Below, piece after piece: positions 27,284-36,428 of a stretch of 64,000 nt of DNA; within the stretch, counting starts at the first letter, position 1; every line of letters begins with the position of its first letter. Origin of the DNA: Billgrantia campisalis (lineage in GTDB: Bacteria; Pseudomonadota; Gammaproteobacteria; Pseudomonadales; Halomonadaceae); contig NZ_JABFUC010000004.1 in NCBI RefSeq assembly GCF_022341425.1, positions 248,001 through 312,000 of the forward strand, read 5' to 3'. A program made the position numbers and the translations under genes. Under the pieces are notes generated by a model that was not told the DNA's origin, did no database searches, and saw only the letters and a list, made by a program, of their open reading frames with translations.

Positions 27284-27425
27284 GAGCCCACCCCCACTCA
27301 GTAGCGGGTACCTGATACCGTCATGCAGGCGCACTGCGCCCTGGTCTCAAGGCGTACCTACACCCAACAGTAGTGGCCCCGGGGCTTCCTCGCCAGGCGG
27401 ATATCGTGCCCCCCTCGTCCCCCGG

Positions 27426-27707
27426 CTAAGGGTGCTGATAGACCAGGCGCAGGCAGCCCTCCTCCAGATCCGAATAGACATAGAGGCCATCGCCCTCACC
27501 GCCCAGGTCGATGATCACCGATTCGGGGGCGTCGAACCGGGTGGCGGCAATGGCCCGCGCGGCGGTGGTATTGAGGTTGTGTGCCTTGACATAGGCATTC
27601 CAGCGATCGGTATCGCGCGTTTCGATACGGCCCCCACGATCCGTCGCTTCCCTCAACAGCTGCCTGAAGCTGTAGTAATCCACATCGACCATCCGCGCTC
27701 TAGCCAT
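27426..27707 (-). CDS. Unknown 93-residue protein inside the T6SS operon
   Basis: I recognise no family for this protein. It is soluble, with DYYSFRQLLREATDRGG near the start and a strand-rich C-terminus (SVIIDLGGEGDGLYVYSDLEEGCLRLVYQ). It lies between clpV (159 bp away) and the FHA gene (142 bp), gaps larger than elsewhere in the operon. The alternative start at 27692 has a better-placed purine-rich site than 27707. Sense-strand codon use resembles the neighbours. A T6SS accessory role is positional inference only. Confidence 0.6.
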   Translation of the reverse strand: MARARMVDVDYYSFRQLLREATDRGGRIETRDTDRWNAYVKAHNLNTTAARAIAATRFDAPESVIIDLGGEGDGLYVYSDLEEGCLRLVYQHP

Positions 27708-27866
27708 AATCGGTTCGGCAACCGCCCCTTGTCATCATCCGGTAGGCATCTCATGGGCCCCTGCCGACCACAGCCGCGACAGACAGGCCTCTTGCCCACA
27801 GAGTCAACCACTTGGAAACGAGCGTCAAGCAAGGGGCGATCCGCTCAGGGCACCCTCATCACGTCT

Positions 27867-30605
27867 TCACGTATCGAACGAACAGGCGAATTCGGCCTCC
27901 TCCACGCTGACGTGCACCCGTGCCACGGGGCGGTGGTCCACCAGGCGAGTCAGGAATTCCCGGCTCAGCACGGGCAGCAAGGAGTGGGTCAGGATGGCGT
28001 CGATCATCCGTCCCCCGCTCTCGAGCTCGACACAGCGCTCTCGGATGAGCTCGAGCACCGCCTCGTCGTAGCTGAACGGCACCCCATGACTCTCCTCGAC
28101 CCGCTGTCCGATCCGGCCGAGCTGCAGGCGGATGATCGCCTGCAGCATCTCGTCGCCCAGGGGGTAATAGGGGACGGTCACCAGGCGTCCCAGCAGGGCC
28201 GGGGGGAACACCTGCAGCAGGGGACCACGCAGGTGCTTGTTGAGCTCGTCCACCTCGGGACGTCGTCGGCCGCTGTCGCACGCCTGCATGATCAGCTCGG
28301 TGCCCACATTGGTGGTGAGAATGATCAGGGTGTTCTTGAAATCGATCAGGCGTCCCTCGCCATCCTCCATATGGCCCTTGTCGAACACCTGGAAGAAGAT
28401 CTCGTGCACGTCGGGGTGTGCCTTCTCCACCTCGTCCAGCAGCACCACGCTGTAGGGGCGGCGGCGCACGGCCTCGGTCAGCACGCCCCCCTCGCCGTAG
28501 CCCACGTACCCCGGCGGCGCCCCCTTCAGGGTGGAGACCGTGTGCGCCTCCTGGAACTCGCTCATGTTGATGGTGATCAGGTTCTGTTCGCCACCGTAGA
28601 GTTGTTCCGCCAGGGCCAGCGCGGTCTCCGTCTTGCCCACCCCGGAAGGGCCGGCAAGCATGAACACCCCGACGGGCTTGCCGGGATTGTCCAGGTTGGC
28701 GCGAGAGGTCTGGACCCGCCGGGCGATCATGTCCAGGGCATGATCCTGCCCCTTGATGCGGGCACCCAGGCGATCCGTCAGGCTCAGCACGGTCGTCACC
28801 TCGTCCTTGATCATCCGCCCAACCGGGATGCCGGTCCAGTCGGCCACCACCGAGGCCACGGCCTGGGCATCGACGCTGGGCAGGATCAAGGGTGCCTCGC
28901 CCTGCAGCCGGTCGAGCTCCTCCTGCAGCGTCTCCAGGCGGGCCATGGCCGCCACCGGATCGAAGGCCGGGGCGGCGGTGTCGCCGCCCTCGCTGCCCTC
29001 CGCGCCCGTGGCCATCGGCGTCGCCGCTGCCCCCTCGGTGCCCTCCTCGGCCACGGGCGTATCGACGCGTCCGGTCTGTTCTCGCAGCTGTCGGCGCAGT
29101 TCGAGGATGTCATCCACCAGCACCTTCTCCTGCCGCCAGCCGGCCTCCAGCTCGGCCAGACGCTGCCGTTCCGCAGCCAGGGCCTCGGCCACCTGCTGGT
29201 CCCGTCCCTCGATGGGCAGGCCCACCGCCCGCTCCCGGGCGATGATCTCCGCCTCGGTTTCCAGCACCTGGATACGCCGCCGACTGTCCTCCACCTCCGC
29301 CGGCACCCCGTGCTGGGAGATGGCCACCCGGGCACAGGCGGTATCCAGCAGGCTGACCGCCTTGTCCGGCAACTGGCGGGCCGGGATATAGCGGTAGGAG
29401 AGCTGGACCGCGGCGGTCAGGGCCGCGTCGCGCACCAGCACCCGATGATGCTGCTCGAGCACCGTGGCCAGCGAGCGCATCATCGCCACCGCCTTCTCCT
29501 CGCTGGGTTCGGGCACCTGCACGGCCTGGAAGCGCCGAGTCAGCGCCGGATCCTTCTCGATATGCTTCTTGTACTCCGCCCAGGTGGTGGCCCCGATGGT
29601 GCGTAGGGTACCCCGGGCCAGGGCCGGCTTGAGCAGGTTGGCGGCATCGCCGGTGCCGGCCGCCCCACCGGCACCGACCAGGGTATGGGCCTCGTCGATG
29701 AACAGGATGATCGGTTTCTCGGAGGCCTGGACCTCCTCGATCACCTGGCGCAATCGATTCTCGAACTCCCCCTTGACGCTGGCCCCCGCCTGCAGCAGGC
29801 CGACGTCCAGGGAGCGCAGCGAGACCTCCTGGAGCGGCGGCGGCACGTCGCCGCTGGCCAGCCGCACGGCGAAGCCCTCCACCACGGCGGTCTTGCCGAC
29901 CCCCGCCTCGCCGGTGAGCATGGGGTTGTTCTGGCGCCGCCGCATGAGGATGTCGACCATCTGGCGGATCTCCTCGTCGCGCCCGATCACCGGGTCGATC
30001 TTGCCCTGCCGGGCCTGCTCGGTCATGTCCACCGTGAAGCGCCGCAGCGCCTCCTGCTTGCCCATCTCGGCCGGCGGTACCGGCCCGCTCGCCTCGACCG
30101 GGCTGCCGCTGGTGGCCGCCAGCCGGGCCTCGGGTGACGCCGCCAGGATCTGCTCCCACTCCTCCACCAGCCGATCGGCCGAGACCTTGCGAAACTCACC
30201 GGAGAGGTTGGGCAGCACATGGCGCAGGCCGGCGGTCTTCATCAGGCCGACCACCAGATGGCCGGAGCGCACCTGATTCTCGCCGAATCGCAGGGTCGCC
30301 CAGACCCAGCCCCGCTCCACGGCCTCCTCGACATGGGAGGAGAGATCGGAGATCGAGGTGGCCCCGCGTGGCAGGGCATCCAGGGCCCGGGTCAGATCCT
30401 GGGCCAGGCGCGCCGCATCGAGCTCGAAGTGGCGAACGATGTGCAGCAGGTCGGAATCGCTCTGCTGCAGCAACTGATGGAGCCAGTGCACCAGCTCCAC
30501 ATAGGGGTTGCCACGCAGCCGGCAGAAGGTGGTGGCACTCTCGATGGCCTGGTAGGCAAGCGGGTTCAGCTTGCCGAAGAGTTGGGTGCGACTGATATCT
30601 GCCAC
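27867..30605 (-). CDS. clpV: T6SS AAA+ ATPase ClpV (TssH)
   Basis: ClpV disassembles the contracted TssB/TssC sheath for reuse. This 912-residue protein has the Clp N domain (about 1-160). The first AAA+ module carries Walker A GEAGVGKT (232-239) and LFIDEAHTLVGAG. A coiled middle domain (about 420-540) has an Ala/Gly/Thr-rich insertion. The second AAA+ module (Walker A GPSGVGKT near 650, VLLDEVEKAH) precedes the C-terminal domain. The length is typical. It starts 2 bp after tssG. Confidence 0.97.
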   Translation of the reverse strand: MADISRTQLFGKLNPLAYQAIESATTFCRLRGNPYVELVHWLHQLLQQSDSDLLHIVRHFELDAARLAQDLTRALDALPRGATSISDLSSHVEEAVERGWVWATLRFGENQVRSGHLVVGLMKTAGLRHVLPNLSGEFRKVSADRLVEEWEQILAASPEARLAATSGSPVEASGPVPPAEMGKQEALRRFTVDMTEQARQGKIDPVIGRDEEIRQMVDILMRRRQNNPMLTGEAGVGKTAVVEGFAVRLASGDVPPPLQEVSLRSLDVGLLQAGASVKGEFENRLRQVIEEVQASEKPIILFIDEAHTLVGAGGAAGTGDAANLLKPALARGTLRTIGATTWAEYKKHIEKDPALTRRFQAVQVPEPSEEKAVAMMRSLATVLEQHHRVLVRDAALTAAVQLSYRYIPARQLPDKAVSLLDTACARVAISQHGVPAEVEDSRRRIQVLETEAEIIARERAVGLPIEGRDQQVAEALAAERQRLAELEAGWRQEKVLVDDILELRRQLREQTGRVDTPVAEEGTEGAAATPMATGAEGSEGGDTAAPAFDPVAAMARLETLQEELDRLQGEAPLILPSVDAQAVASVVADWTGIPVGRMIKDEVTTVLSLTDRLGARIKGQDHALDMIARRVQTSRANLDNPGKPVGVFMLAGPSGVGKTETALALAEQLYGGEQNLITINMSEFQEAHTVSTLKGAPPGYVGYGEGGVLTEAVRRRPYSVVLLDEVEKAHPDVHEIFFQVFDKGHMEDGEGRLIDFKNTLIILTTNVGTELIMQACDSGRRRPEVDELNKHLRGPLLQVFPPALLGRLVTVPYYPLGDEMLQAIIRLQLGRIGQRVEESHGVPFSYDEAVLELIRERCVELESGGRMIDAILTHSLLPVLSREFLTRLVDHRPVARVHVSVEEAEFACSFDT

Positions 30606-30607
30606 GG

Positions 30608-31633
30608 CTATTCTCCCCGGCCGGGACTCTCCGGCCCGCGCCGGGAAGCGCCCCGGCGCCTGTGTGCATCACGGACGAGGGCCCGGGCGGCCTTGTGATG
30701 CGAACGCCGCCCGAGCCAGGTGGACATGCCCAGACGCTGCCCGCGCGAGAGGCGCAGCAGCGGCGCCTGCCGCGGCTTCAGGTTCAGCTCCAGGTCCCAG
30801 CCGAGCTCGTCGCCCACATAGCCACGCACCAGGTCGCCGAGCTCGAGCAGGCCGGGCTGCCCCGGCAGATAGTCGTCGTACTGTTCTCGGGTCAGCGACT
30901 CGAGCACGATCCGGAAGCTGAACTGACACTGCCATGAGCGGCCCCCCAGGCTGGCATCCCGCCCCAGCCGGCCGACCGGACTCCCCGTTCCCAGGCAGAG
31001 CCGCTCGTGGTCGGGAATGGTCAACCAGCGGGCCTGGAAGGGCTCCACCCGGACCGCGACCCCGAGATGATCCTCCAGGATATCCTCCAACCCCTCCTGA
31101 CAGCGGGTCAGGGCGGCGAAACGGCCGACCCGATGCAGCTTGGCGCGGTCGTCCACCCTGTCGCGCCCCAGCAGGCCCGGCGTTCCCAGGCCGGCCAGCG
31201 CGCCCAGATACTCGAAGAAGCGGTTGTCGGGACGGTCTGCCTCCACCGCCGGAGAGGCCTCCGCCCAGGCGCGATAGAAGAGCGAGGCCAGGCGATGATG
31301 GAAGAGGTTGAGGAAGTCGGCGAAGCTCGGGTCCTGGTGCAGGCGGCGCCGCTCATCGGCATACTCGGTGAGATGCAGCGGCAGCGGGCCATTGGGGCCG
31401 AGCAACCCGAACCCCTCGGCATGGATCCGCGGCACCTCGCCAGGCTCGATATGGGTGATCTCCCCCGGCGCGAAGCGCAGCGAGGGCATCTGGGCGAGCC
31501 GCACCGCATCCTCGGCGACTCGCCGGCTACGCCCCAGGCGCGCCCGGTCCGGCGCACTGGCCTCGACCCAACGCAGGGCCGCGAAGAGGGTGAAGCGCTC
31601 CGGCGCCTCCATCAGGGGTCTGGGCAGCGTCAT
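30608..31633 (-). CDS. tssG: T6SS baseplate protein TssG
   Basis: This 341-residue protein shows the TssG pattern: RFTLFAALRWVEA near the start, PSLRFAPGEI, then FGLLGPNGPLPLHLTEY and FLNLFHHRLASLFYRAW. TssG with TssF, TssE and TssK forms the baseplate wedge. It overlaps tssF by four bases and precedes clpV by 2 bp. Confidence 0.96.
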   Translation of the reverse strand: MTLPRPLMEAPERFTLFAALRWVEASAPDRARLGRSRRVAEDAVRLAQMPSLRFAPGEITHIEPGEVPRIHAEGFGLLGPNGPLPLHLTEYADERRRLHQDPSFADFLNLFHHRLASLFYRAWAEASPAVEADRPDNRFFEYLGALAGLGTPGLLGRDRVDDRAKLHRVGRFAALTRCQEGLEDILEDHLGVAVRVEPFQARWLTIPDHERLCLGTGSPVGRLGRDASLGGRSWQCQFSFRIVLESLTREQYDDYLPGQPGLLELGDLVRGYVGDELGWDLELNLKPRQAPLLRLSRGQRLGMSTWLGRRSHHKAARALVRDAHRRRGASRRGPESPGRGE

Positions 31634-33495
31634 AGGACCTCCCTCCTGCCCGACCTCGCCGGCCAGCGCATCATCTCGCCGCGCTGCTGCGACTCGACGA
31701 CGGTCTCGGTGAAGCTGTTGACGGACACGTACTTGGCGAAGAAGCGCTCCAGGACGGCACCGAGCAGGAAGGCTCCCACGCCTGTGAAGGCCTCCTCGTC
31801 GAGGCGCAGCCGCAGTACCAGGCCGTTGCCGAAGCAGATGGGGCCATTGACCGGCATGCGGCGCACGGCGGGCCTGGCATCGATCGACACCACCCCCTCC
31901 ACATGGCGGGCCAGGGGCCCGCCGGGGTCGACATGGAGATCGAGCAGTTGGCGCAAGGCCCGGGCGCCGCTCCCCTCCTCATCGATCAGGGAGAGGTAGT
32001 TCAGGGAAAGCTGACTGATCAGCCGCCAGGCGGTTTCCCCGGAGGAGAGAGCCGCCCGGGGGCGCGTCGGCCCCGCCAGGATTCGCACCGCCTGCACCGG
32101 CGCCGCCGTCTCCAGGGTGAAGTCGGTCGCGCCCTTGCCCACCGCCATCTGGATCGGCAGATCACGGTTGGTGCACAGCAGCGTCACCTCGAGCTGGCGC
32201 AGGTCGGCCGGATAGGGCGCCTGGCGCTCGTCCACCAGCGAGACGAAGACCTCGCTGCCAAGATAACCGGTGCGGCTGCCGTGTCGACGCTGACGAGCGG
32301 AACTCAGCCGAGGCCGTCGGGAGACCAGAAAGTAGGCGCGGGACTCGGCATCCTCCACGCCACGCCCGACCCGATAGAAGAGATGGAACGGGTAGCCGCC
32401 CTCCCGGCTGTGGGTATGGCCGGTGACCGACTCGACCCGATACACCTCGAGATCCATGGGGCGATTGCGATCCGGCACCACATGGAACTCGCTCTGCTCC
32501 GGGGTCACGGCGATACGATCGGCGCGATAGGGAAAGAGATTGATCGCCGGCGTCACGTTGAGCCGAAAGACCTGAGCATCCAGGCCGTGCTCGAGCCTGG
32601 ACTCGCTGCGCTTCAGCAGCAGCGTGATCTCGAGCCGCTGCCCTGCCAGGCGCCTCAGCCCGGGCTGCAGACCGGTCAGCTCGGCGAACAAGTAGCGTTG
32701 GGGAAAGGCGAAGTATTCCTGGAGCAGCCGATAGCCATCGAAGGCGCGCTTGACCGAGGGCAGCAGGGCCTCGTGGCGATCGAATCCCGGCTGGCGCATG
32801 CCGATACCCGCTTCGACCCTGGCCTCCCGACCGGGGTCATCTCGCAGGCAGGCACCGGCAAAGGCCCCGTGCAGCAATTCGTAGAGCCACATGGGCAGCT
32901 CGTCACCGCCATGCAGGTAGAACGCCAGGCGATCGAGGGGCAGGTCGGCGAGGCTGCCGGCGTTGGTAAGCTCCAGCTCCAGTTGAATGGCCGAGCGGAC
33001 CCCTGCCGGTGTCGGCAACCCACGGGCCGCGATCATCCCGGGATTGCTCAGGTAGCGGGCCTGGGTCACCTGCAACGGCCACAGGGTGACCTCGTGAGCC
33101 GTCCGATACTGGCAGGCGGTCTTCTCACCCTTTCCCAACTGACTGCGCAGGGCCGTCCCGGACGGAATGCGATAGCCGGTATCCAGGCTACCCGCAGAGA
33201 GATCCGGCTGCAGGACCACCATGGCCATGGAGGGCACGGGGGCGGAGAGATGCGGATAGACCAGCTCGAGCAACTGGTGGGTGAAGTCGGGGAAGCGGGC
33301 TTCGATCTTGTGCTGGATCCGCGCCGTCAGGAAGGCGAACCCCTCCAGAAGGCGCTCGACATAGGGGTCGGCACAGTCGAGCTCCTCCATGCCCAGGCGT
33401 CCGGCGATCTTCGGGTAATCTCGGGCGAACTCGGCCCCCATCTCCCGGATATAGCGCAGTTCCTGTTCGTAGAGTCGGAGTAGATTGGCATCCAT
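31630..33495 (-). CDS. tssF: T6SS baseplate protein TssF
   Basis: This 621-residue protein opens LLRLYEQELRYIREMGAEFARD and continues with KIAGRLGM and DPYVERLLEGFAFLTARIQ, the standard TssF N-terminus. Family length is about 590-630. It is a core wedge protein partnered with TssG. It begins 27 bp after tssE and overlaps tssG (ATGA). Confidence 0.97.
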   Translation of the reverse strand: MDANLLRLYEQELRYIREMGAEFARDYPKIAGRLGMEELDCADPYVERLLEGFAFLTARIQHKIEARFPDFTHQLLELVYPHLSAPVPSMAMVVLQPDLSAGSLDTGYRIPSGTALRSQLGKGEKTACQYRTAHEVTLWPLQVTQARYLSNPGMIAARGLPTPAGVRSAIQLELELTNAGSLADLPLDRLAFYLHGGDELPMWLYELLHGAFAGACLRDDPGREARVEAGIGMRQPGFDRHEALLPSVKRAFDGYRLLQEYFAFPQRYLFAELTGLQPGLRRLAGQRLEITLLLKRSESRLEHGLDAQVFRLNVTPAINLFPYRADRIAVTPEQSEFHVVPDRNRPMDLEVYRVESVTGHTHSREGGYPFHLFYRVGRGVEDAESRAYFLVSRRPRLSSARQRRHGSRTGYLGSEVFVSLVDERQAPYPADLRQLEVTLLCTNRDLPIQMAVGKGATDFTLETAAPVQAVRILAGPTRPRAALSSGETAWRLISQLSLNYLSLIDEEGSGARALRQLLDLHVDPGGPLARHVEGVVSIDARPAVRRMPVNGPICFGNGLVLRLRLDEEAFTGVGAFLLGAVLERFFAKYVSVNSFTETVVESQQRGEMMRWPARSGRREVL

Positions 33496-33522
33496 AGCGT
33501 ACGCCCGGGGTCGAGGAAGCGA

Positions 33523-34272
33523 TCATCGTTCGGCGACATCTCGCACGCGGATCGAGGCATCGTGGAGATCGAGTTCGGTGTGCAGGTAGAGCTGCTCCGG
33601 CAAGGGGTGCCCCCACAGCTCTCCCTCGATCAGGAACACCAGGGTGTTGAGCCGGTCATCGTCGCCCTGCTCGAGGGGGGTCACCAGGACATGCCGAATC
33701 CGCGGCTCGAACCGCTCGATGGCACTGCGCAGCCGCTCTGCCAGCCGGGGGGCATCGGTACCGGAGAGGTTCAGGCCCGCCGTTTCCGGCACGCCATAGT
33801 TCAGCACCGAGCGCTCGACCTGGGGGTACCCCTCGAGGGGCACCAGGTCCGACAGGCAACCGGTGTTCAGCAGCCAGCCCAGGTCTCGCAGCACCAGTTG
33901 CCGCAGGCGCCGCGACGAGATCACCCGGTCGTCGCGGGATTCATCGCGATTGGCCACCAGGCGACGCTGCCGCACCTCCAGCAGTGCCGACAGAGGGGGC
34001 GCCTCGGGCCGCGGCCTGAGTGCCAGCACCTGACGAAAGGGGCGGACCTCCGGATGATTCTCCCAACACTCGATGCCCTCCTGGTCCTGTTCCACCACCC
34101 GCACCATGCCGAGCGTGCCGAGCATGTCGCGGAGGGTCTCGCGGCTCAGGCCCGCCTGGTCGAGCGCCTCGTCCCGGTAGGCCAGGCCGAGTCGCTCGAG
34201 AAAGCGGGCCCGATCCGTCAGCCGATCCAGCAGTGACGGCTGCAGGGCCTCCCTGTTCAACAGTTCCGGCAT
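33523..34272 (-). CDS. tssE: T6SS baseplate protein TssE (gp25-like) with an internal insertion
   Basis: TssE is the gp25-like wedge protein that seeds sheath assembly. The expected pieces are present: PSLLDRLTD near residues 12-20, then ESRDDRVISSRRLRQLVLRDLGWLLNT from about residue 111, a PQVERSVLNYG motif and a FEPRI segment. Canonical TssE proteins are roughly 130-180 residues; here 249 residues include about 80-90 extra residues between the first two motifs. The insert is uninterrupted, so the gene appears intact. It follows hcp by 66 bp. Confidence 0.9.
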   Translation of the reverse strand: MPELLNREALQPSLLDRLTDRARFLERLGLAYRDEALDQAGLSRETLRDMLGTLGMVRVVEQDQEGIECWENHPEVRPFRQVLALRPRPEAPPLSALLEVRQRRLVANRDESRDDRVISSRRLRQLVLRDLGWLLNTGCLSDLVPLEGYPQVERSVLNYGVPETAGLNLSGTDAPRLAERLRSAIERFEPRIRHVLVTPLEQGDDDRLNTLVFLIEGELWGHPLPEQLYLHTELDLHDASIRVRDVAER

Positions 34273-34283
34273 GTCCCTCCCGA

Positions 34284-34314
34284 CCGACGGGCCCGGCCTC
34301 GGCCGAACCGTCGG
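34284..34314 (-). terminator. Hairpin between hcp and tssE (possible attenuator)
   Basis: CCGACGG (34284-34290) and CCGTCGG (34308-34314) form a 7-bp stem with further GC pairing inside (CCGGCCTCGGCC). It sits after the hcp stop and before the tssE start. No T-run follows. It may stabilise or partly end the hcp message, so Hcp is made in excess over baseplate proteins. That role is inferred. Confidence 0.35.
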
Positions 34315-34338
34315 CGATCACCACGAGCACTCCGACCC

Positions 34339-34824
34339 TCAGGCCGGCTCGTTCCTGGCAATGTTGTAGCCAAAGTCCACCGAAGCCAGCGGACTGCCGT
34401 CGTTGTCCTGGGGGGTATAGGTCACCTTGAACTCCCCGAAGTTGAGGGAGAAGGTCTCCGTCGACCGCTCCTCGCCCTGGGCACCGCCGGTCTGCCAGGA
34501 GCTGACCAGGATGTTCTCCAGTTCGATCACCAGGAACTCGACCGGCTCGTCGCCCCCCGCCTTGCGGCAGGTCAGCGTGCCCGAAGCAATATGCTTGCCG
34601 ACGGACACCGCCTGGACCAGTGCCGGCGTGGCCTTGTCCACGTACTTGACGATAGTGAGATCCTGTACGCTGACCTTGCCGGCGCCGCCGCCGCGGGCGA
34701 TATGCATGGTGCCGGAGTTGCTCGCCCCCCAGGTGAAGGAGAGCAAATCGATCTCGCTCTCATGGGCGTGATCGGAGGACTCACCATCGATTCCGTCCAG
34801 TTTCAGAAACATGTCTACGGCCAT
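34339..34824 (-). CDS. hcp: T6SS tube protein Hcp (TssD)
   Basis: This 161-residue protein starts MAVDMFLKLDGIDGESSDHAHESEI and carries the Hcp1-type strands FTWGASNSG and VQDLTIVKYVDKATPALVQA. It ends in a sheet typical of the tube protein. Hexameric rings of Hcp stack inside the sheath and carry small effectors. A strong AAAGGAG ribosome binding site precedes the ATG, consistent with high expression. Confidence 0.97.
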   Translation of the reverse strand: MAVDMFLKLDGIDGESSDHAHESEIDLLSFTWGASNSGTMHIARGGGAGKVSVQDLTIVKYVDKATPALVQAVSVGKHIASGTLTCRKAGGDEPVEFLVIELENILVSSWQTGGAQGEERSTETFSLNFGEFKVTYTPQDNDGSPLASVDFGYNIARNEPA

Positions 34825-34838
34825 GATGCCTTACTCCT

Positions 34839-34858
34839 TTCCCGATGGTATTCGGGAA
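34839..34858 (-). promoter_or_regulatory. Hairpin in the hcp leader
   Basis: TTCCCGA-N6-TCGGGAA is a perfect 7-bp dyad that abuts the AAAGGAG ribosome binding site of hcp. It could protect the 5' end or modulate translation. No promoter hexamers are clear in the 98-bp tssC-hcp gap. Confidence 0.35.
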
Positions 34859-34922
34859 GACTCCGCGATCGCCGACCCTGGATCACGCCAGGCTGCCGGC
34901 CCCTACGCTCCGGCCGCTTCCT

Positions 34923-36425
34923 CTACCCCTTGGCGGAGGGCAACTTCGAGACCAGCCGCAGCGAGACCTTCAGTCCTTCCAACTGATAGTGCGGCCGAAG
35001 ATGAAAGACCGAGTTGTAATAGCCGGGATTGGCCTCGTCCTCCGTGACCTGCACCTCGGCCGCCGCCAAGGGCTTGCGCGCCTTCGTCTCTTCGGTGGCA
35101 TTGGCCGGATCGCCGGTGACGTATTTCATGATCCAGCCCTGCAGGTATTTCTGCATATCCTCGCGCTCCTTGAAGGAGCCGACCTTGTCACGCACGATAC
35201 ACTTCAGGTAGTGCGCGAACCGCGTGGTGGCGAACAGATACGGCAACCGGGCCCCCAACTGGGCATTGGCCGTGGCATCCGGGTCGTCATACTCCGCCGG
35301 CTTGTGCAGGGTCTGGGCGCCGATGAACGCGGCTACATCGGTATTCTTGCGATGGATCAGCGGCATCAAGCCGCTCTTGGCCAGCTCGGCCTCGCGCCGA
35401 TCGCTGATGGCGATCTCGGTGGGACATTTCATGTCGACGCCGCCGTCGTCACTGGGGAAGGTGTGCACCGGCAACCCCTCCACGCTCCCACCTGACTCGA
35501 CACCCCGAATCCGGGTGCACCATCCGTACTGCTTGAAGGAACGATTGATGTTAACCCCCATGGCATAGGCGGAGTTGGCCCAAGTGTACTTGCCGGCATC
35601 CGGCCCCGCGGTATCCTCCTCGAAGTTGAACTCCTCCACCGGTTCGGTGGCGGCCCCATAGGGGAGCCGGGATAGGAATCGCGGCATCGCCAACGCCAGG
35701 TACTTGGAGTCTTCCGACTCCCTGAGCGAACGCCAGGCGGCATATTCGGGCGTGGAGAAGATCTTGGTCAGGTCACGGGGGTTGGTCAGTTCCTGCCAGG
35801 AATCCATCTGCAGCAAGCCGGGATCGGCCCCCGCGATGAACGGAGCGTGGGCGGCCGCGGCGATCTGCGCCATGCCGGACAGCAGCTCCACGTCCTGGGG
35901 GCTGTGATCGAAATGGTAATCGCCGAGGATGCAGCCCACCGGCTCGCCACCGAGCTGCCCGTACTCCTCCTCGTAGATCCGCTTGAAGACCGGGCTCTGG
36001 TCCCAGGCGGTCCCCTTGTACTTGCGTAGCGTCTTGTGCAACTCCTTCTTGCTGATCGGCATGAAGCGGATCTTCAGCATCTCGTCGGTCTCGGTGTTGT
36101 TGACGAGATGGTGCAACCCCCGCCAGGCCCCTTCCAGCGCCTGGAACTTCTCGTGATGGAGGATCTCGTTGACCTGTTCGGTGAGCGTCTCGTCGATCTC
36201 CGCGATCATCGCATTGATGGTGCTGATGGCATCGTCGGAGATCACCGTGGTTTCCCGTAGCGCCTGTGCCGCCAGGGTCTTGACCGCCGTCTCCACCTCC
36301 TCGCGGGCCCGGTCGGACTTGGGTCGAAACTCCTTCTGCAGCAACTGGCTGAAGTCATCCGCCGAGACCGCCTCGGCCGCCTCGGGTTGACCCTGTGGAT
36401 CCTTGTCGGTGTCTGTCTCGGCCAT
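34923..36425 (-). CDS. tssC: T6SS contractile sheath large subunit TssC (VipB)
   Basis: This 500-residue protein has the TssC core: INAMIAEIDETLTEQVNEILHHEKFQALEGAWRGL near the N-terminus, PVGCILGDYHFDHS, FLSRLPYG and MKCPTEIAISDRREAELAKSG. It pairs with TssB to form the contractile sheath. It begins 3 bp after tssB, ensuring matched expression. Length and motifs are typical. Confidence 0.98.
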   Translation of the reverse strand: MAETDTDKDPQGQPEAAEAVSADDFSQLLQKEFRPKSDRAREEVETAVKTLAAQALRETTVISDDAISTINAMIAEIDETLTEQVNEILHHEKFQALEGAWRGLHHLVNNTETDEMLKIRFMPISKKELHKTLRKYKGTAWDQSPVFKRIYEEEYGQLGGEPVGCILGDYHFDHSPQDVELLSGMAQIAAAAHAPFIAGADPGLLQMDSWQELTNPRDLTKIFSTPEYAAWRSLRESEDSKYLALAMPRFLSRLPYGAATEPVEEFNFEEDTAGPDAGKYTWANSAYAMGVNINRSFKQYGWCTRIRGVESGGSVEGLPVHTFPSDDGGVDMKCPTEIAISDRREAELAKSGLMPLIHRKNTDVAAFIGAQTLHKPAEYDDPDATANAQLGARLPYLFATTRFAHYLKCIVRDKVGSFKEREDMQKYLQGWIMKYVTGDPANATEETKARKPLAAAEVQVTEDEANPGYYNSVFHLRPHYQLEGLKVSLRLVSKLPSAKG

Positions 36426-36428
36426 AAC

